Positions 8,388 to 18,480 are shown, counted from the stretch's first letter. The stretch is DNA of 27,577 nt from Chara braunii (GCA_003427395.1 BFEA01000076.1:702494-730070); one strand, 5' to 3'. The notes: generated by a model from the sequence alone, not told the origin. Numbers and translations are program-made.

Positions 8388-8548
8388 CTACAAATTCCCC
8401 CCAAAGTCTTCGTCGGAGAACCACACGACTCTCACTAGCCACAAGTGCATCTTCCACAATTCGAATATTGGCTCACCGGCCAACTCCTTCACAGCAGCCA
8501 CGGTGTGTTGTCCATTGACAGGGTAATAGAAGTACTTGTCCTTGTCAT
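8388..8548 (-). CDS. ParB-like domain remnant, 5' truncated
   Basis: The minus-strand frame, continuous with the middle region through TAG 8388-8390, reads YFYYPVNGQHTVAAVKELAG and later WLVRVVWFSDEDF. ParB/sulfiredoxin-fold domains carry a DGxHR-type motif followed by an A..A helix and a hydrophobic strand ending in acidic residues. NGQH (8505-8516) with TVAAVKEL fits this. The N-terminal strand and any start codon are missing because the open sequence meets the long repeat at about 8549. In ParB relatives this motif binds nucleotide or phosphate, and in fused methyltransferases the domain is thought to aid DNA recognition. The segment is too short for the track's ORF rules but shares frame and style with what follows. 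Confidence 0.5.
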
Positions 8549-9129
8549 AAGAGACCCCATGTGAAAAATAGGCCTCGGGGAGAAAATCTGAGTAGGAGGG
8601 CCTACTGTGTGAGAGAAATAGAGGTAAAGGAAAGTTCCCATGGGCATGAGGAAGCCATTATTCCAGTCCGGGATATAACGGACTGCACCATGGGCATAGC
8701 GAGGGCCAAAAATAGAGGAAGGGTCTAGAAAAGGGCCTTAACAGCTACTTGACACTTGGCATGCGAAGAAAAGAAAGAAAATAAAAGAAAAATGTGGGAG
8801 AATAAGATAAAAAGAGTGAGATGGAGTGAGTGAGTGACTTGACGGTCAGTAGGGACTGCCACAAGTAGGGACTGCCAGGTCCCTATTGTCCAAGAAAGGA
8901 GGAAAAAGAAAAAAGAAAAAAAAAAGAAAAGAAAAGAAAAGAGAAAAAGACCTTACCGGTAAAAGCAGCCACTTGGGGAAATACATCCGTGACCAGATAC
9001 ATTCTGGAATATGACGGTTGCAAGGGGCCTTGATTTTCTCTGGATTTTGCAGAGAAAATCAAGAAAAATCAAGACCCCATGCAACCGAAATACAACGGAT
9101 TACATGGAGGAGAAAAAATACACGTGTTA

Positions 9130-9170
9130 GATGCATCCGGAGCCAAAATTGATTCCGGATGCACTTAAAA
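9130..9170. other. Inverted repeat hairpin, GCATCCGGA...TCCGGATGC
   Basis: TGCATCCGGA and TCCGGATGCA flank a short AT-rich loop. A related, imperfect hairpin follows at about 9327-9361. Both recur in copy B at about 20660-20697 and 20821-20855, so the structure is part of the element. Confidence 0.7.
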
Positions 9171-9238
9171 GTTTGTTGTTTCTTTCTCCGTCTGTTTTGG
9201 ACTATTTGTGGGGCAATGAGACTAGGAAATTTACCCCT

Positions 9239-9305
9239 ATTGCAGTCCGAGCTACAACGGACTGCATGGGGAATGCAGTCCGAGCTACAACGGACTGCAT
9301 GGGGA
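9239..9305. repeat. Tandem pair of GCAGTCCG...CGGACTGC hairpins
   Basis: Two identical 32-bp units each hold GCAGTCCG, an 8-base loop (agctacaa), then CGGACTGC. Copy B has only one unit at about 20769-20803, so A gained or B lost one. The same hairpin type occurs at about 8674-8697 and 20196-20219. Confidence 0.8.
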
Positions 9306-9949
9306 AGGAAAAACACATGTTTTAGGTGCATCTGGGGTCAATATTGAGACCGGATGCACTTGAGAATTAAACGCTTCATTTTCTTTCAACATGGGGCAAG
9401 TTGTGGGGTTGTGGGACAAGGAGAATGACCATAATTGCAGTCCAAGAGAAATAAGGATGCCTATGCTAAGAGAAAATGAGTCATGGCAATCCCAAAAGGC
9501 TAGAAAAGAGTGATTTCGGCATGATGCAAATAAAGACGGTAAACGGCAACTGTGAGATGAGATCTCGCGGCCAAGAATAATTGGCATGCATGGGGCACCT
9601 AAGGAAGGGATATTAGAACCACCAAGAACAAGGAGTTCCCAAAATAAAAACGAGAAATTATCCGGGATGTTGCCGGAAACTAAGTGAGCCCAAATAAAAA
9701 TAGTCGAAAAACGTGACACGCGCCATCGGGACTACCGGCGAGACAAAAAAAATGGAACTAGTACGGGGAGAGTGGCGGGGACTTGAGTTGTCCCAAGGTA
9801 ACAATAAGCCAACATGAGGGATGGCCGCACATAGCAAACGACACTGTCAAGATCAAAATTTAGACGGTGAATAATATCAGCACAGGATCAAGTGGGAGGA
9901 CCGTGAGAGAAAAAAAAGCAAAATGATAATGATGGAAGGGTGGCCCAGC

Positions 9950-9969
9950 AGTCCGAGATATCTCGGACT
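9950..9969. other. Perfect 20-bp palindrome
   Basis: AGTCCGAGATATCTCGGACT is its own reverse complement. The copy B equivalent (21473-21492) has one mismatch. It shares the AGTCCGAG half with the other hairpins of the element. A binding site for a dimeric protein is one possible reading; it is not proven. Confidence 0.85.
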
Positions 9970-10933
9970 AGCTAGGCATGAGAGAATAGAGCTTCAAGAG
10001 GCTCACACACAGAAAAAAGGTTGTCAAAAGAAAATCGGAGCAAAGGGGGCTAAAAATTAAGGTTAACGGAGGCAAAACGGAGTTCGTTATGAGCATGAGG
10101 GTGTCATTATTGTAATCCGAGATATAACGGCCAACTGCTCGGTCTGAATCTGGCCATGGATAAGGATCCATGGCATAGAAAAGGACTCAACAGCTACTTG
10201 ACAGTTGTCACATCAGAAATAAAAAAAATGAAAATAAAAATGAGAGAAAATTGAGGGAGAATGAGACAAAGGGGGAGAAAAGAGTGGAGAAGAATGTGTC
10301 GGCCTATTGGAACCTGCACAGTAGGGACTGGCAGATCCCTACTATGAACTCATCCCACCAAGATTCAAGGAGGGCAATTTGAAATGCAGAGATATGGCCC
10401 TTGGGGCAATATCTCCACAACATCTGAATTGAAAATGCAAAATCAAGAAAAAATGCAAAGGAAAAATGACCACTTTTCTTTTGGGCTATGAATATGAGAT
10501 TCAGATCCATGGAGGAGGGAATATGGCCGTTTTTGATAAGGCCTACCCAAACGGCCAACTCCTGAATGAGTTGGCAACCCAAAATGGAAAGAAATCAAAG
10601 AGAAAAAAAAAAACAAAACTGTGCATTTTGACTAAAAAGAGGACCAAATGCACAAAAAATTGAAAAAGTGAGCTTAGGGGCTCAAATTTGAAGCAAGGAC
10701 TACTTGGGTGTGGCAATGAATATTGCTGGCCTTGGATCTTAGCCAGCTCCAAGGCTGAAATAACATCGGACGCATGAAAAAATACCTCGGCCTACCAAAA
10801 ATGGGGTAGAAACTAAAAAATCGAGAAAAAGGCTCACTAGACATTTTTCTCTCAAGTGAGGTTGCCCCTTGGGCATTAGGATTCAAGGGGGCAGCATTTT
10901 GAAAATGAAAAAGAGGCTGAAGGAGGCCAAGAG

Positions 10934-10966
10934 GCAATCCGAGTTGGTACCAACCACTCGGACTGC
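10934..10966. other. Nested palindrome with GAGTTGGTACCAAC core
   Basis: GCAATCCGAGT and ACTCGGACTGC pair with one mismatch around an inner TTGGTACCAA palindrome. It is conserved in copy B at about 22441-22473, unlike much of the surrounding sequence. Confidence 0.75.
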
Positions 10967-11529
10967 ATGTACTTGGCCAAAATAAGATCCGGGTACCTCC
11001 GGAAGGGCCTAGTGGTTGGATTTTGTTTTGGGGATATCTCGTTTCACCTCAAGGGACATGGGCTGGCCAGAGTGCTGGTTTCGGCCTACATAAGTTAAGG
11101 ATTCAGTCCGTCACACTCACATTTGCATGAGGAGCGCCCATGCTGCCCAAGTGAGCTCATGGAAGCACTTTTCTCACTTAGACAGAGGACAGGGGAACCC
11201 CTGCCAGTTTGGGAGCTTAGAGGAGACTTTGAGCTACGGTAAGGAACTCTAGAGGTTAGTGGTAGTGAGGATGGCCTAGGGAGGTGATCCGCCATAGCCC
11301 CCAGGCTATGAGGAAGAGGGAGAGGCTAGAGGGAGTCTCATTAGCCCTCCTAGAGGGGAGGACTTCATAGCCATATTGAAAGAAGTTTATCATAGCGTGG
11401 GTAAGGTTGAGAGAGGAAGGAGAAGGGTTTGAGGAAGGAGAAAGCCATAACCAAGGTGATACTTGCGCAAAGAAGAAAGAAGTTTCATCAAGGTTGGTGC
11501 TTCATCTCCAAGACACCAAGGAGGTGAGT

Positions 11530-11765
11530 GGAAAAAAAAAAATCATCCTTCTTCTTCTTTTTCTTTTTCTTCTTCTTCTGCTTTTTCTTCTTCCTCTTGC
11601 TCTTCCTCTTCTTTTTCTTCTTCCTCTCCCTCTTTTTTTTCCCCTTCCTCTCCTTCCTACTTTACCTTCCTTCTCTACTTCCTCTTCTTCTTCTTCTTTT
11701 TCTTCTCCTTTTTTTTCTTCTTCTTCTTTATCTTCCCCCCCTTCCCTTCCTTCTCCTTCTCTCCC
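11530..11765. repeat. CTT-rich pyrimidine tract (copy A)
   Basis: Nearly pure C/T on the plus strand with many TTC/CTT runs. All three plus frames stay open here and give Phe/Ser/Leu-only translations, which are artefacts of composition. The equivalent in copy B (23518-23775) is longer. Confidence 0.85.
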
Positions 11766-11869
11766 AATGATCTCTTATCCATATCTCAATCTCTTCTTCT
11801 TCACCCCCCCTCTCTCTCTCTCCATAGAAACTTTTCTAAGTTTAGAGTAGATGGTAGGGGACCTTCTCA

Positions 11870-12945
11870 CTAGTAATGATCTCCCTATAGGTTTATTCTT
11901 CACTCCCATGTGAATCGCTACTTCCCCCCTTGTGATTTCATTCATTTGAGAGAGTTTCACTCTCCCTTTCTCTCCATTTCTACACTTAGGAGCAAATCGC
12001 AACTCTGGTCCTTGCTTAATCTAGTATTTTGATGATGATGACCTCTTGGTTCGTCTATTTCCCCACTCCCATGTGAATCGTCACTTCCCTCCCTTGTGAT
12101 ATCATGCATTTGAGTGAGTTTCACTCACTCTTTTCTCACTTTCTCTCCACTTCTTCACTTAGGAGCAAATCGCAACTCTTATTTATGATTAATCTAGTGC
12201 TTTGATGAGGATTGTCCCTTGTTTTGTCCATTTCTTCACTCCCATGTGAAGCGTCACTTCCCCCCTTATGATATCATGCATTTAAGTGAGTTTCACTCAC
12301 TCTTTTCTCGCTTTTTCTCCACTTCTCCACTTAGGAGCAAATCGCAACTCTTGTTTATGATTAATATAGTATTTTGATGATGATTGCCCCTTGTTTAGTC
12401 CAGTTCTCCAGTCTCATGTGAAGCGTCATTTCCCCTTTGTGATATCGTGCACTTAAGTGAGTTTCACAAACTCTTTTTTCACTTTCTCTCCACTTCTTCA
12501 CTTAGGAGCAAATCACAACTCTTGTCAATGCTTAATCTAGTATTTTGATGATGATTACCTCTTGGTTAGTCCATTTCCCCACTCCCATGTGAATCGCCAC
12601 TTCCCCGCTTGTGATTTCATGCATTTGAGAGAGTTTCACTTACTCTAGTATCATTTCACTTAGGAGCAGATCGCAACTCTTGCTTGTGATTAATCTATTG
12701 TTTTGATGATGATTGCCCCTTTTTTAGTCCATTTTTTCACTCCTATGTGAAGCGCCACTTCCCCCCTTGTGATATCATGCATTTGAGTGAGTTTCACTCA
12801 CTCTTTTCTCGCTTTCTTTCCACTTCTCCACTTAGGAGCAAATCGCAACTCTTGTTTATGATTAATATATTGTTTTGATGATGATTGTTCCTTGTTTAGT
12901 CCAGTTCTTCACTCTCATGTGAATCGCCACTTCCCTTCTTGTTTA
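11870..12945. repeat. 172-bp tandem array (copy A)
   Basis: The anchor CTTAGGAGCAAATCGCAACT and close variants start at 11985, 12158, 12330, 12501, 12659 and 12831, giving intervals of 173, 172, 171, 158 and 172 bp. Each unit also carries CATGTGAA.CG.CACTTCCCC, a GAGTGAGTTTCACTCACTC dyad and TTTTGATGATGATT. The 158-bp unit is short because its middle is replaced by TTACTCTAGTATCATTTCAC. Confidence 0.9.
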
Positions 12946-13640
12946 GGAGTTGTCTTTTTTTTGCAATAAGTTGAGGAAATAATTAACTTTTTGAATGAGC
13001 TTGTTTAGGGTAAGTGCAACAGAAACAAATCGAGACCTTAGCTTAAAAGGCAAGAAAACAATATTTAAGCTATTTTTTTGGATGCGCTTCCTCAGATGGA
13101 TCTTGAGAGAAAAACATTAGGAAGGGACACAGGGTATGAGACTAGCTGGGATGAGACAATTGTGAGTTTTGGACAAGACAAAGATTGTACCTTGGATGAG
13201 AATTATGAATATGGATGAATTGAGCACGAAAAGAGCATTGAATGACAGACGAGTACGAGAGAGGTTAGGGAGCCTACGGATAGAGTGGCCCGAGGATGTC
13301 CTCTCCTAGGAGCCTAACCCGACCAAGTCAGGGTTATGTCGCAAGGGACAAAGTTGTGAGAGTGAGCAAGAGTGAAAAAGACAGAGGGACTCGCACTTGA
13401 TGTATGGTTGAACGGTTGGGCGGGCTAGCACCGCCTGAGGTTAAAAAATCTCCGCTTGGGTGCTAGACGCTAAGTCGGGTGTATGAATGGGGATGATGGA
13501 ATTGAGCAAGGCTATGTTGACAATAAGAAGAAAGATACGGCACGCTGAAAATTGCAAAGATCGCAACCTCCTTACTCCCAGTAAAAGATCGGATCGTCCT
13601 CAAAGCCCATCCCCTCGGACGCTAAGCATTGAGAATGGAA
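12946..13640. other. Gene-free spacer
   Basis: No coding frame of note and no clear primer-binding site after the end of copy A. The sequence is A/G-rich from about 13080 with 'gagaatgag' phrases. Nothing further is recognised. Confidence 0.4.
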
Positions 13641-13797
13641 AGGAATGACCCTAACGAGGCTGTTCGACTTGAGAACAGAAAGGAATGACCCTAATCAGAC
13701 TGGTCGACTTGAAGATGGAAAGGAATGACCCTGACCAGGCTGTTCGACTTGAGAATAGAAAAGAATGACCCTAACCAGGTTATTCGGGAATGACCCA
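13641..13797. repeat. 40-bp tandem array
   Basis: GAATGACCCT recurs at 13643, 13683, 13723 and 13763 (exact 40-bp steps) with a truncated unit at 13788. The unit carries 'aggctgttcgacttgag' variants. Confidence 0.85.
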
Positions 13798-13899
13798 TAA
13801 CAAAGGTTGTTTCTTTTGAAATAGGCACTGGGGTCCCCTTGCATGACTGCTTGAGAAAGGTTAATTGAGAATGAGCTGGAATGAGAAAAATATGAAAAG

Positions 13900-14115
13900 G
13901 AGAAGGTCAGTGGGTTGGTCATTGAAATAGCCATAAGGAAGGATGAAAGAGGAAAATGTGAGAAGGGAAAAGACTGAAGAGTCGGTCGTTGAAATAGCCA
14001 TGAGAAAGGATGAAAAAGACGGGTGTGAAGGGAGGAGACCGAGGGAACGGTCACTAAAACAACCTTGAAATAAGATGGAGAAGAGAAGAATTGGAGAGCA
14101 GGACAAAAGAAGGCG
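13900..14115. repeat. 66-bp degenerate tandem array
   Basis: GGTC.TTGAAATAGCCAT.AG followed by GGATGAA recurs at about 13918, 13985 and 14050. The reverse strand's Phe/Ser-rich open frames are by-products. Confidence 0.65.
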
Positions 14116-14171
14116 GACATCAAAATGAGAAGGACATGGACCGTCGGGACGTTCATAAGTTGAATGTCCGA

Positions 14172-14275
14172 TTTGAGATTTAACGTGGGTTCCGCGTTGA
14201 ATTATTCAATGCGCGTTGAATTCGGGTTCAATCCCCGTTTGAACGCGCGTTAGACGGGCAAAAACGGGGTCTGCA
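14172..14275. repeat. Palindrome-rich block, left flank of a nested insertion
   Basis: Clusters of CGCGTTGAA, GGGTTCAA and AACGCGCGTTAGAC, ending in AAAAACGGGG. A related block at 16558-16662 carries GTTAAACGCGATTTAACGC, GTTGAACGGGTTCAACGG and GTTGAATT. They align in both direct and inverted sense because the parts are self-complementary. Confidence 0.5.
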
Positions 14276-16204
14276 ATGATTTTTTTCCCAGGCTGAACAT
14301 AATCGAAAAAGAAACAAAAAAAATATGGGGTCGTATATCTTTTCGAGGTTTACAACCCCATATTTTTATTTTTATTTTTTGAGCTTTGAATATATTTTTA
14401 GAAAATAAAAAATATAAGCACAATGAAAAAAACAAAAACAAAAAATGACATGAGGCTTTTTTTTTTGGGTTTCACAAAGATTTTTTAAGGGCTGAAAAAA
14501 AAAACAAAAAAATAAATAAATAAATATAGGGTTGTAGATCTTTTAAGGATGTACAACAATTTTTTTTTTTTTTTTTTTTTAACTTCTTGTATTTAAAAAA
14601 AAATCAAAACCATAAACGAGATTTTTTTTGGCCTGCATTGCTTAGGTAATCTTGCTGGATAGACTCCCTGATTTGGGCTTGTAGAAGATTGCATGAGCCT
14701 GGAGGGAGATCCCACTACCGATGTATGTGGATTAGTGTTTAAGGTGTGTGACTGTCAGGCATTGTGGATTTGGCAGAAAATCGGCGGTAGCCTGTTTTTA
14801 CGAATTAAGCCAGGGAAAATGATGTTTTCTTTTGCTCTCCCATTGGTAGGTTTTCCTTTCGTTTTTGTTGTTGGGGTCCTGTGGCTATCCCAAACGTGCA
14901 TGAAATCACAGCCAAGTTTTTTTGTTTCTGAAATCACACACGTTTCACTCACGGTGAAAGCAAAGACGAATGAATTCATCGCTGGAAATTGATTGTGGTT
15001 TGGGAGGTGTTCGGGAGGGTTCGATCCCCTCACCTACAACAAATGGTGTATGTAGGTACTCTTGCCCTCCTTCGCCAAAGAGAATTTCTGTCAGAACAAC
15101 CGAACAGAGTGCACTGCGGCCTAAACCTCAGACTATTGTCAATTAATATGGTCCATGTGCCCACTTACATGCAGTCGTCTTGACTGCCACAACCATGGTC
15201 AGTGAATCATACCCTGACATCTGACACCCCGCCTAGAGCAGACACCATCTGTGAGAAAAGCACTTTCTTTTCCTTTTTCGCAGTTTTTTCTTCATTTGTT
15301 TGGTCATGAAATATTTTTTTGCGTTTATTTTCCCTATTTCACGCTGCCACCCACCTGTCCCCCACCCGTCCCACACCCGTCACACTAATCCACATACATG
15401 GCTAGTGGGATCTCCCTCCTTGCGTCCGAAGTTCCGTACAGCAAGGTCTCTGTTTTTTTTTTTTTTTTAGCCTTTCTCCTGTTTTCTCATCCCAGAAACT
15501 CGTAATGAACCTGTCAGGCCGTTGCCACTCAGTGTCACACTGGATCGGCCATAATCCAATCTATCTGCTAATGGGACCATGCCCCTGGTGCTTGTCACTG
15601 CTGTCTGGTCAAAGTTGCCCTCAATACTGGTAGGGTGATGGTCCTGAGTGCTGGTCACACTGAGGTAGGATAGTAGGGACAGGGGTGTGCTGGGAGTATT
15701 CACGTGGGGATGGGTAGGGTAGGTGGCCTATTCTAACATGACAACCATTGACTGTTGCTACCAGCAATCACCACAGGTCTGGTCCGTGACCTCTACAACA
15801 CCGTGGACTTCCAAAAAAAAAAATAAAAAAAAAATGGATCTTCTACTAGAACGTGGATAATACACTGCCATATGTTTTGTCTTCTGTCCATGTGGTGAGC
15901 CCTTAGGCCACTGCACGTATTCCTAAAAAAAAAAAAACGAGAAAAAACAAAAGAACAATGAGAAAACAAAAGAAAAACGGAAAAACAAAAGAAAGAAGAG
16001 AAAAAAAAAAAAAAACGAGAAAACAGAGAATTAATGACCCATAACTAAGCTGCACAGACTGCCACAGACCTGAATTCGAATCCAGACTATATATTCTCGG
16101 GCCACAAAGGCACTTTCAAGTCTCTGCTCCACGAAGGGTCCTTACTAATCCGTAGGGACCCTTCGAAAATGAGACTGGATGACTAGATTGCAGCATTTGT
16201 AAAA
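14276..16204. other. Interior of the nested insertion: A/T-rich, inverted repeat, no gene
   Basis: Contains two copies of a roughly 210-bp A/T-rich unit with 'gctgaa', a poly(A) run and a 'gg.ttgta..tctttt..gg..tacaac' segment (about 14292-14365 and 14492-14555). GGAGGGAGATCCCACTA at about 14701 and its reverse complement at about 15406 form an inverted pair of about 40 bp. Poly(A) and poly(T) runs lie at 15450, 15815, 15925 and 16000. I see no supported protein. Confidence 0.5.
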
Positions 16205-16378
16205 NNNNNNNNNNNNNNNNNNNNNNNNNNNNNNNNNNNNNNNNNNNNNNNNNNNNNNNNNNNNNNNNNNNNNNNNNNNNNNNNNNNNNNNNNNNNNNNN
16301 NNNNNNNNNNNNNNNNNNNNNNNNNNNNNNNNNNNNNNNNNNNNNNNNNNNNNNNNNNNNNNNNNNNNNNNNNNNNNN
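16205..16378. other. Assembly gap (174 N)
   Basis: Unresolved bases. The frames that appear to cross it are not evidence of coding. Confidence 1.
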
Positions 16379-16557
16379 TTGGGGTATGGGGTGACCCTTT
16401 CTTTTTTCCCTCTTGTAGTTTGAATTTCGGAAGGGAGGGGCATGTTTGGGCACCCCACCCTGTTAGTAGGGGTCTTTTTTTTTTTTCTTTTTCTTGTTTT
16501 TAGTGTTTGGGCGCGTAGGGCCACATGTCCGAGGCCCAACTCGCCGGTTCCGTTTTT

Positions 16558-16662
16558 CAAAATTCAATGGAACACCCCCGTTTTCGCGTTAAACGCGATT
16601 TAACGCGGGCCCCCAGGCCCGTTGAACGGGTTCAACGGCGTTGAATTTCGCCCGTTCTCCGT
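16558..16662. repeat. Palindrome-rich block, right flank of the nested insertion
   Basis: Partner of 14172-14275. GTTAAACGCGATTTAACGC and GGCCCGTTGAACGGGTTCAAC are near-perfect dyads. The reverse complement gives GCG..AAAACGGGG, matching the inner end of the left block. No clear target duplication was found. Confidence 0.5.
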
Positions 16663-17780
16663 TAATAAGATACATAGGTCATAAGGGATGACTATTGAAA
16701 AAGTGAAAACTGAGAAGAAAAAGATGGACCGACGGATCGGTCATGAGAAGTGAATTATTGAAAAGAGGCCGCCAGATCGGCCACAAGGGGTGGCCTTGTT
16801 GAAAAGAGGATGTCGGATCAGCCATGAGAATCAGGCTTGAGAAAGAGTTGGGAAGAGCATTGGATTGAACATTTGCCTGAGAATTGAAAATTGCATTGCA
16901 TTAACAGGGGACCCTAGGCAATTTGAAAAAATGTCGTAGATCGACCATGAAAATAGCAAGAGATTGAGTCTTCTTCTTCTAGTCTCATGTCTCAGCATGA
17001 GGGGGATAGTGGTGCATGCACCGCGACCTCGGGACCTCTACCCCGCAGGGAAATGTCCAAGCGCGGCCTGCCTCTCGTAAGAAGGGCACCATGTTAAAAG
17101 ATCAAGGTATCGGTCACGGTACTCGACATCCGAAACCAACTCCGTCGGAAGGTTCAAATTGCACCTCGTGTTAAGTTCCTAAAAAGTCCAGGACGCCGAG
17201 ATGGGCCGAAAAGTTGCTCTTCTAGGTCCTGATGACCCTCTCTAACCACACGCCACGTCGTTGAGGGGCGGCCTGGCCGTTTGGAATGGACCTAGGCTGC
17301 TCGCGCTAAGTCAAGCGGTACTGTCCACAGGGAAGGTCGGGGCGACGTACCGGGTGGAGTCCGCCACCACCGCAGGGCATTGACACCCTCCTGTCGGAGC
17401 ATTACAACCGTTCCGGGGACTAACTGCAAGGTCTTCGTAACTGCTCTCGCAAACTAATAGAGAGCCCCAACTCTCTTGAGAAGGAAGAGGCCGCTTGGGA
17501 GGAACGATTCGCGAGGGAGCCACTTATGGTATGATGGGGTCCTGGGAGTCGTGGATTGGACCCGCCTAACAGATGCGAGGAGGTACCTCAATGCTGATGC
17601 CCATCTTCAAAGTAGTGACCGCCAGACTAGAGTAGAGGATGGGGTGAGTTATCAGCAACGGGAAGACTGATCACCCTTCCTTTTTTAGGCCGATGGGCCG
17701 ACATCCGTCTACTTAGTTGGTAGGCAAGGTCTGCGTACCTCCAAGTGAGAACCAGTTGCGCGATGGGGACATCGCGATTG
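16663..17780. other. Gene-free, GC-richer segment before the first polypurine tract
   Basis: 16690-16850 has diverged repeats around 'gatcggtcatgagaa' and 'ttgaaaagagg'. 16980-17780 is GC-richer and non-repetitive within the window. It has no long open frame, rRNA or tRNA that I can identify. It may be the decayed 3' part of a retroelement, as it leads into a polypurine tract. Confidence 0.4.
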
Positions 17781-17799
17781 AGTGGGGGGAAGGTGTGTC
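17781..17799 (+). other. Polypurine tract and LTR-like start (site 1)
   Basis: GGGGACATCGCGATTGAGTGGGGGGAAGG is followed by TGTGTC at 17794. In plant Ty3-type retrotransposons a run such as GAGTGGGGGGAA directly precedes the 3' LTR, which begins TG. The 19141-19177 site has nearly the same sequence. Confidence 0.5.
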
Positions 17800-17849
17800 A
17801 TTTACCTAATAACAAAGCGTGCGAAAGGAACAACAGACAAATGTATGTG

Positions 17850-18480
17850 GAAATGACTAAAGCTAGGCCTGAGAAAAGCCTGGCCAGAGGCCCATGAGAA
17901 ATGTATATGGCAATGACTAAGTTGGGCCTGAGAAAAACTTGGCACGATGCCTGTGAGAAATGTATATGGAAATGACTAAGTTGGGCCTGAGAAAAGCCTG
18001 GCAAGATGCCCGTGAGAAATGTATGTGGAAATGACTAAGCTGGGCTTGAGAAAAACCTGAAAAGATCCCCGTGAGAAACGTATGAGGAAATGACTAAGCT
18101 GGACCTGAGAAAAGTCTCGCAAAGATGCCTCTGAGAAATGCATGTGAAATTGAGTTATGGGTCTGAGAAAGGACTAACAAGATGCCCGTGAGAAATGCAT
18201 GTGAAATTGAGTTCTGGGTATAAGAAAGGACTGACAAGATGCCCGTGAGAAATGCATGTGAAATTGAGTTCTGAGTCTGAGAAAGGACTGATAAGATGTC
18301 CAGAAGAAGGAAATATGTGAAATTAAGTTTTGGGTCTGAGAAAGGACTGACAAGACCTCCAGAAGAAAGAGGCATGTGGGATTGATTGAGTTTTGGGTCT
18401 GAGAAAAGATTGGCAAGAAGTCCAGAAGAAAGATGCATGTGAAACTCACAGAGTTAGAGCTTGAGAAAGACCTGGCAAAA
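17850..18480. repeat. 57-60-bp tandem array
   Basis: GAGAAATGTAT or GAGAAATGCAT recurs at 17896, 17955, 18014, 18073, 18133, 18190 and 18247, with 'ctgagaaa' plus 'gcctggcaagatgcc' variants. Later units become irregular ('ccagaagaaag'). Minus-strand open frames here only reflect the repeat. Confidence 0.85.

Larger units (their letters stand above)
3064..8548 (-). pseudogene. Broken ParB-like / DNA methyltransferase-like / Ulp1 mobile-element gene, 5' truncated
   Basis: Five adjacent open segments on the minus strand form one gene. From 8548 down to about 4640 they share one frame. A one-base-class frameshift lies at about 4575-4640, and a phase-matched intron (4371-4230) joins the last part to the Ulp1 frame, which ends at a TAA at 3064-3066. 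In-frame stops: TAG 8388-8390, 8346-8348, 7074-7076, 5409-5411 and 5226-5228; TGA 7380-7382, 6477-6479, 6366-6368 and 3862-3864; TAA 3466-3468. Sequence reads sensibly through each. Domains in order: ParB-like remnant, charged middle region, methyltransferase-like domain, basic Gly/Lys-rich linker, 62-residue repeats, acidic repeats, Ulp1-like protease. The start codon is lost at the 8549 junction. Ulp1 domains are well known in MULE-type and KDZ-type transposons, and ParB plus N4/N6 methyltransferase is known in phages. A transposon accessory or polyprotein-like gene is my inference; no transposase is recognised. I do not think it can be expressed intact. Confidence 0.75.
8549..12945 (+). repeat. 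Long repeat copy A (possible truncated LTR)
   Basis: The sequence from GAGACCCCATGTGAAAAATA onwards matches 20079-25430 in the same orientation through purine-rich DNA, hairpins, a CTT-rich tract and the 172-bp array. A stretch of about 95 bp (9541-9635 versus about 21046-21140) differs at about nine to ten positions by eye. Copy A has an extra 32-bp hairpin unit (9239-9305), lacks the 442-bp insertion found in B and has fewer array units. Its match ends near 12945, where B's array continues. No protein is supported: open frames differ between the copies. I read it as an LTR-like or other non-coding element arm. Confidence 0.8.

Noticed and set aside
8388-8390. Intron acceptor at TTTGTAG before GTCAGTCTG
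   Set aside because: The sequence on both sides is in the same frame and no donor lies between. A CAG-to-TAG change is simpler.
7806-8438. 210-codon plus-strand open frame
   Set aside because: Antisense to the longest clean segment of the minus-strand gene; its length follows from low stop frequency in that antisense frame, and its composition shows no domain.
11407-11873. Phe/Ser/Leu-rich open frames over the CTT tract
   Set aside because: Open in all three plus frames because of pyrimidine composition. The same occurs at 23346-23862, with N bases.
15011-15036. tRNA T-arm-like hairpin, GAGGG-TTCGATC-CCCTC
   Set aside because: Stem and loop are perfect and match a polymerase III B box, but no A box at normal spacing and no pairing acceptor stem are found upstream. 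A tRNA gene or intact SINE is not supported.
16145-16560. Minus-strand open frames crossing 16205-16378
   Set aside because: Most of their length is an N gap.
16663-17780. rRNA or other structural RNA in the GC-richer segment
   Set aside because: No rRNA core motif, tRNA or snRNA signature could be recognised.
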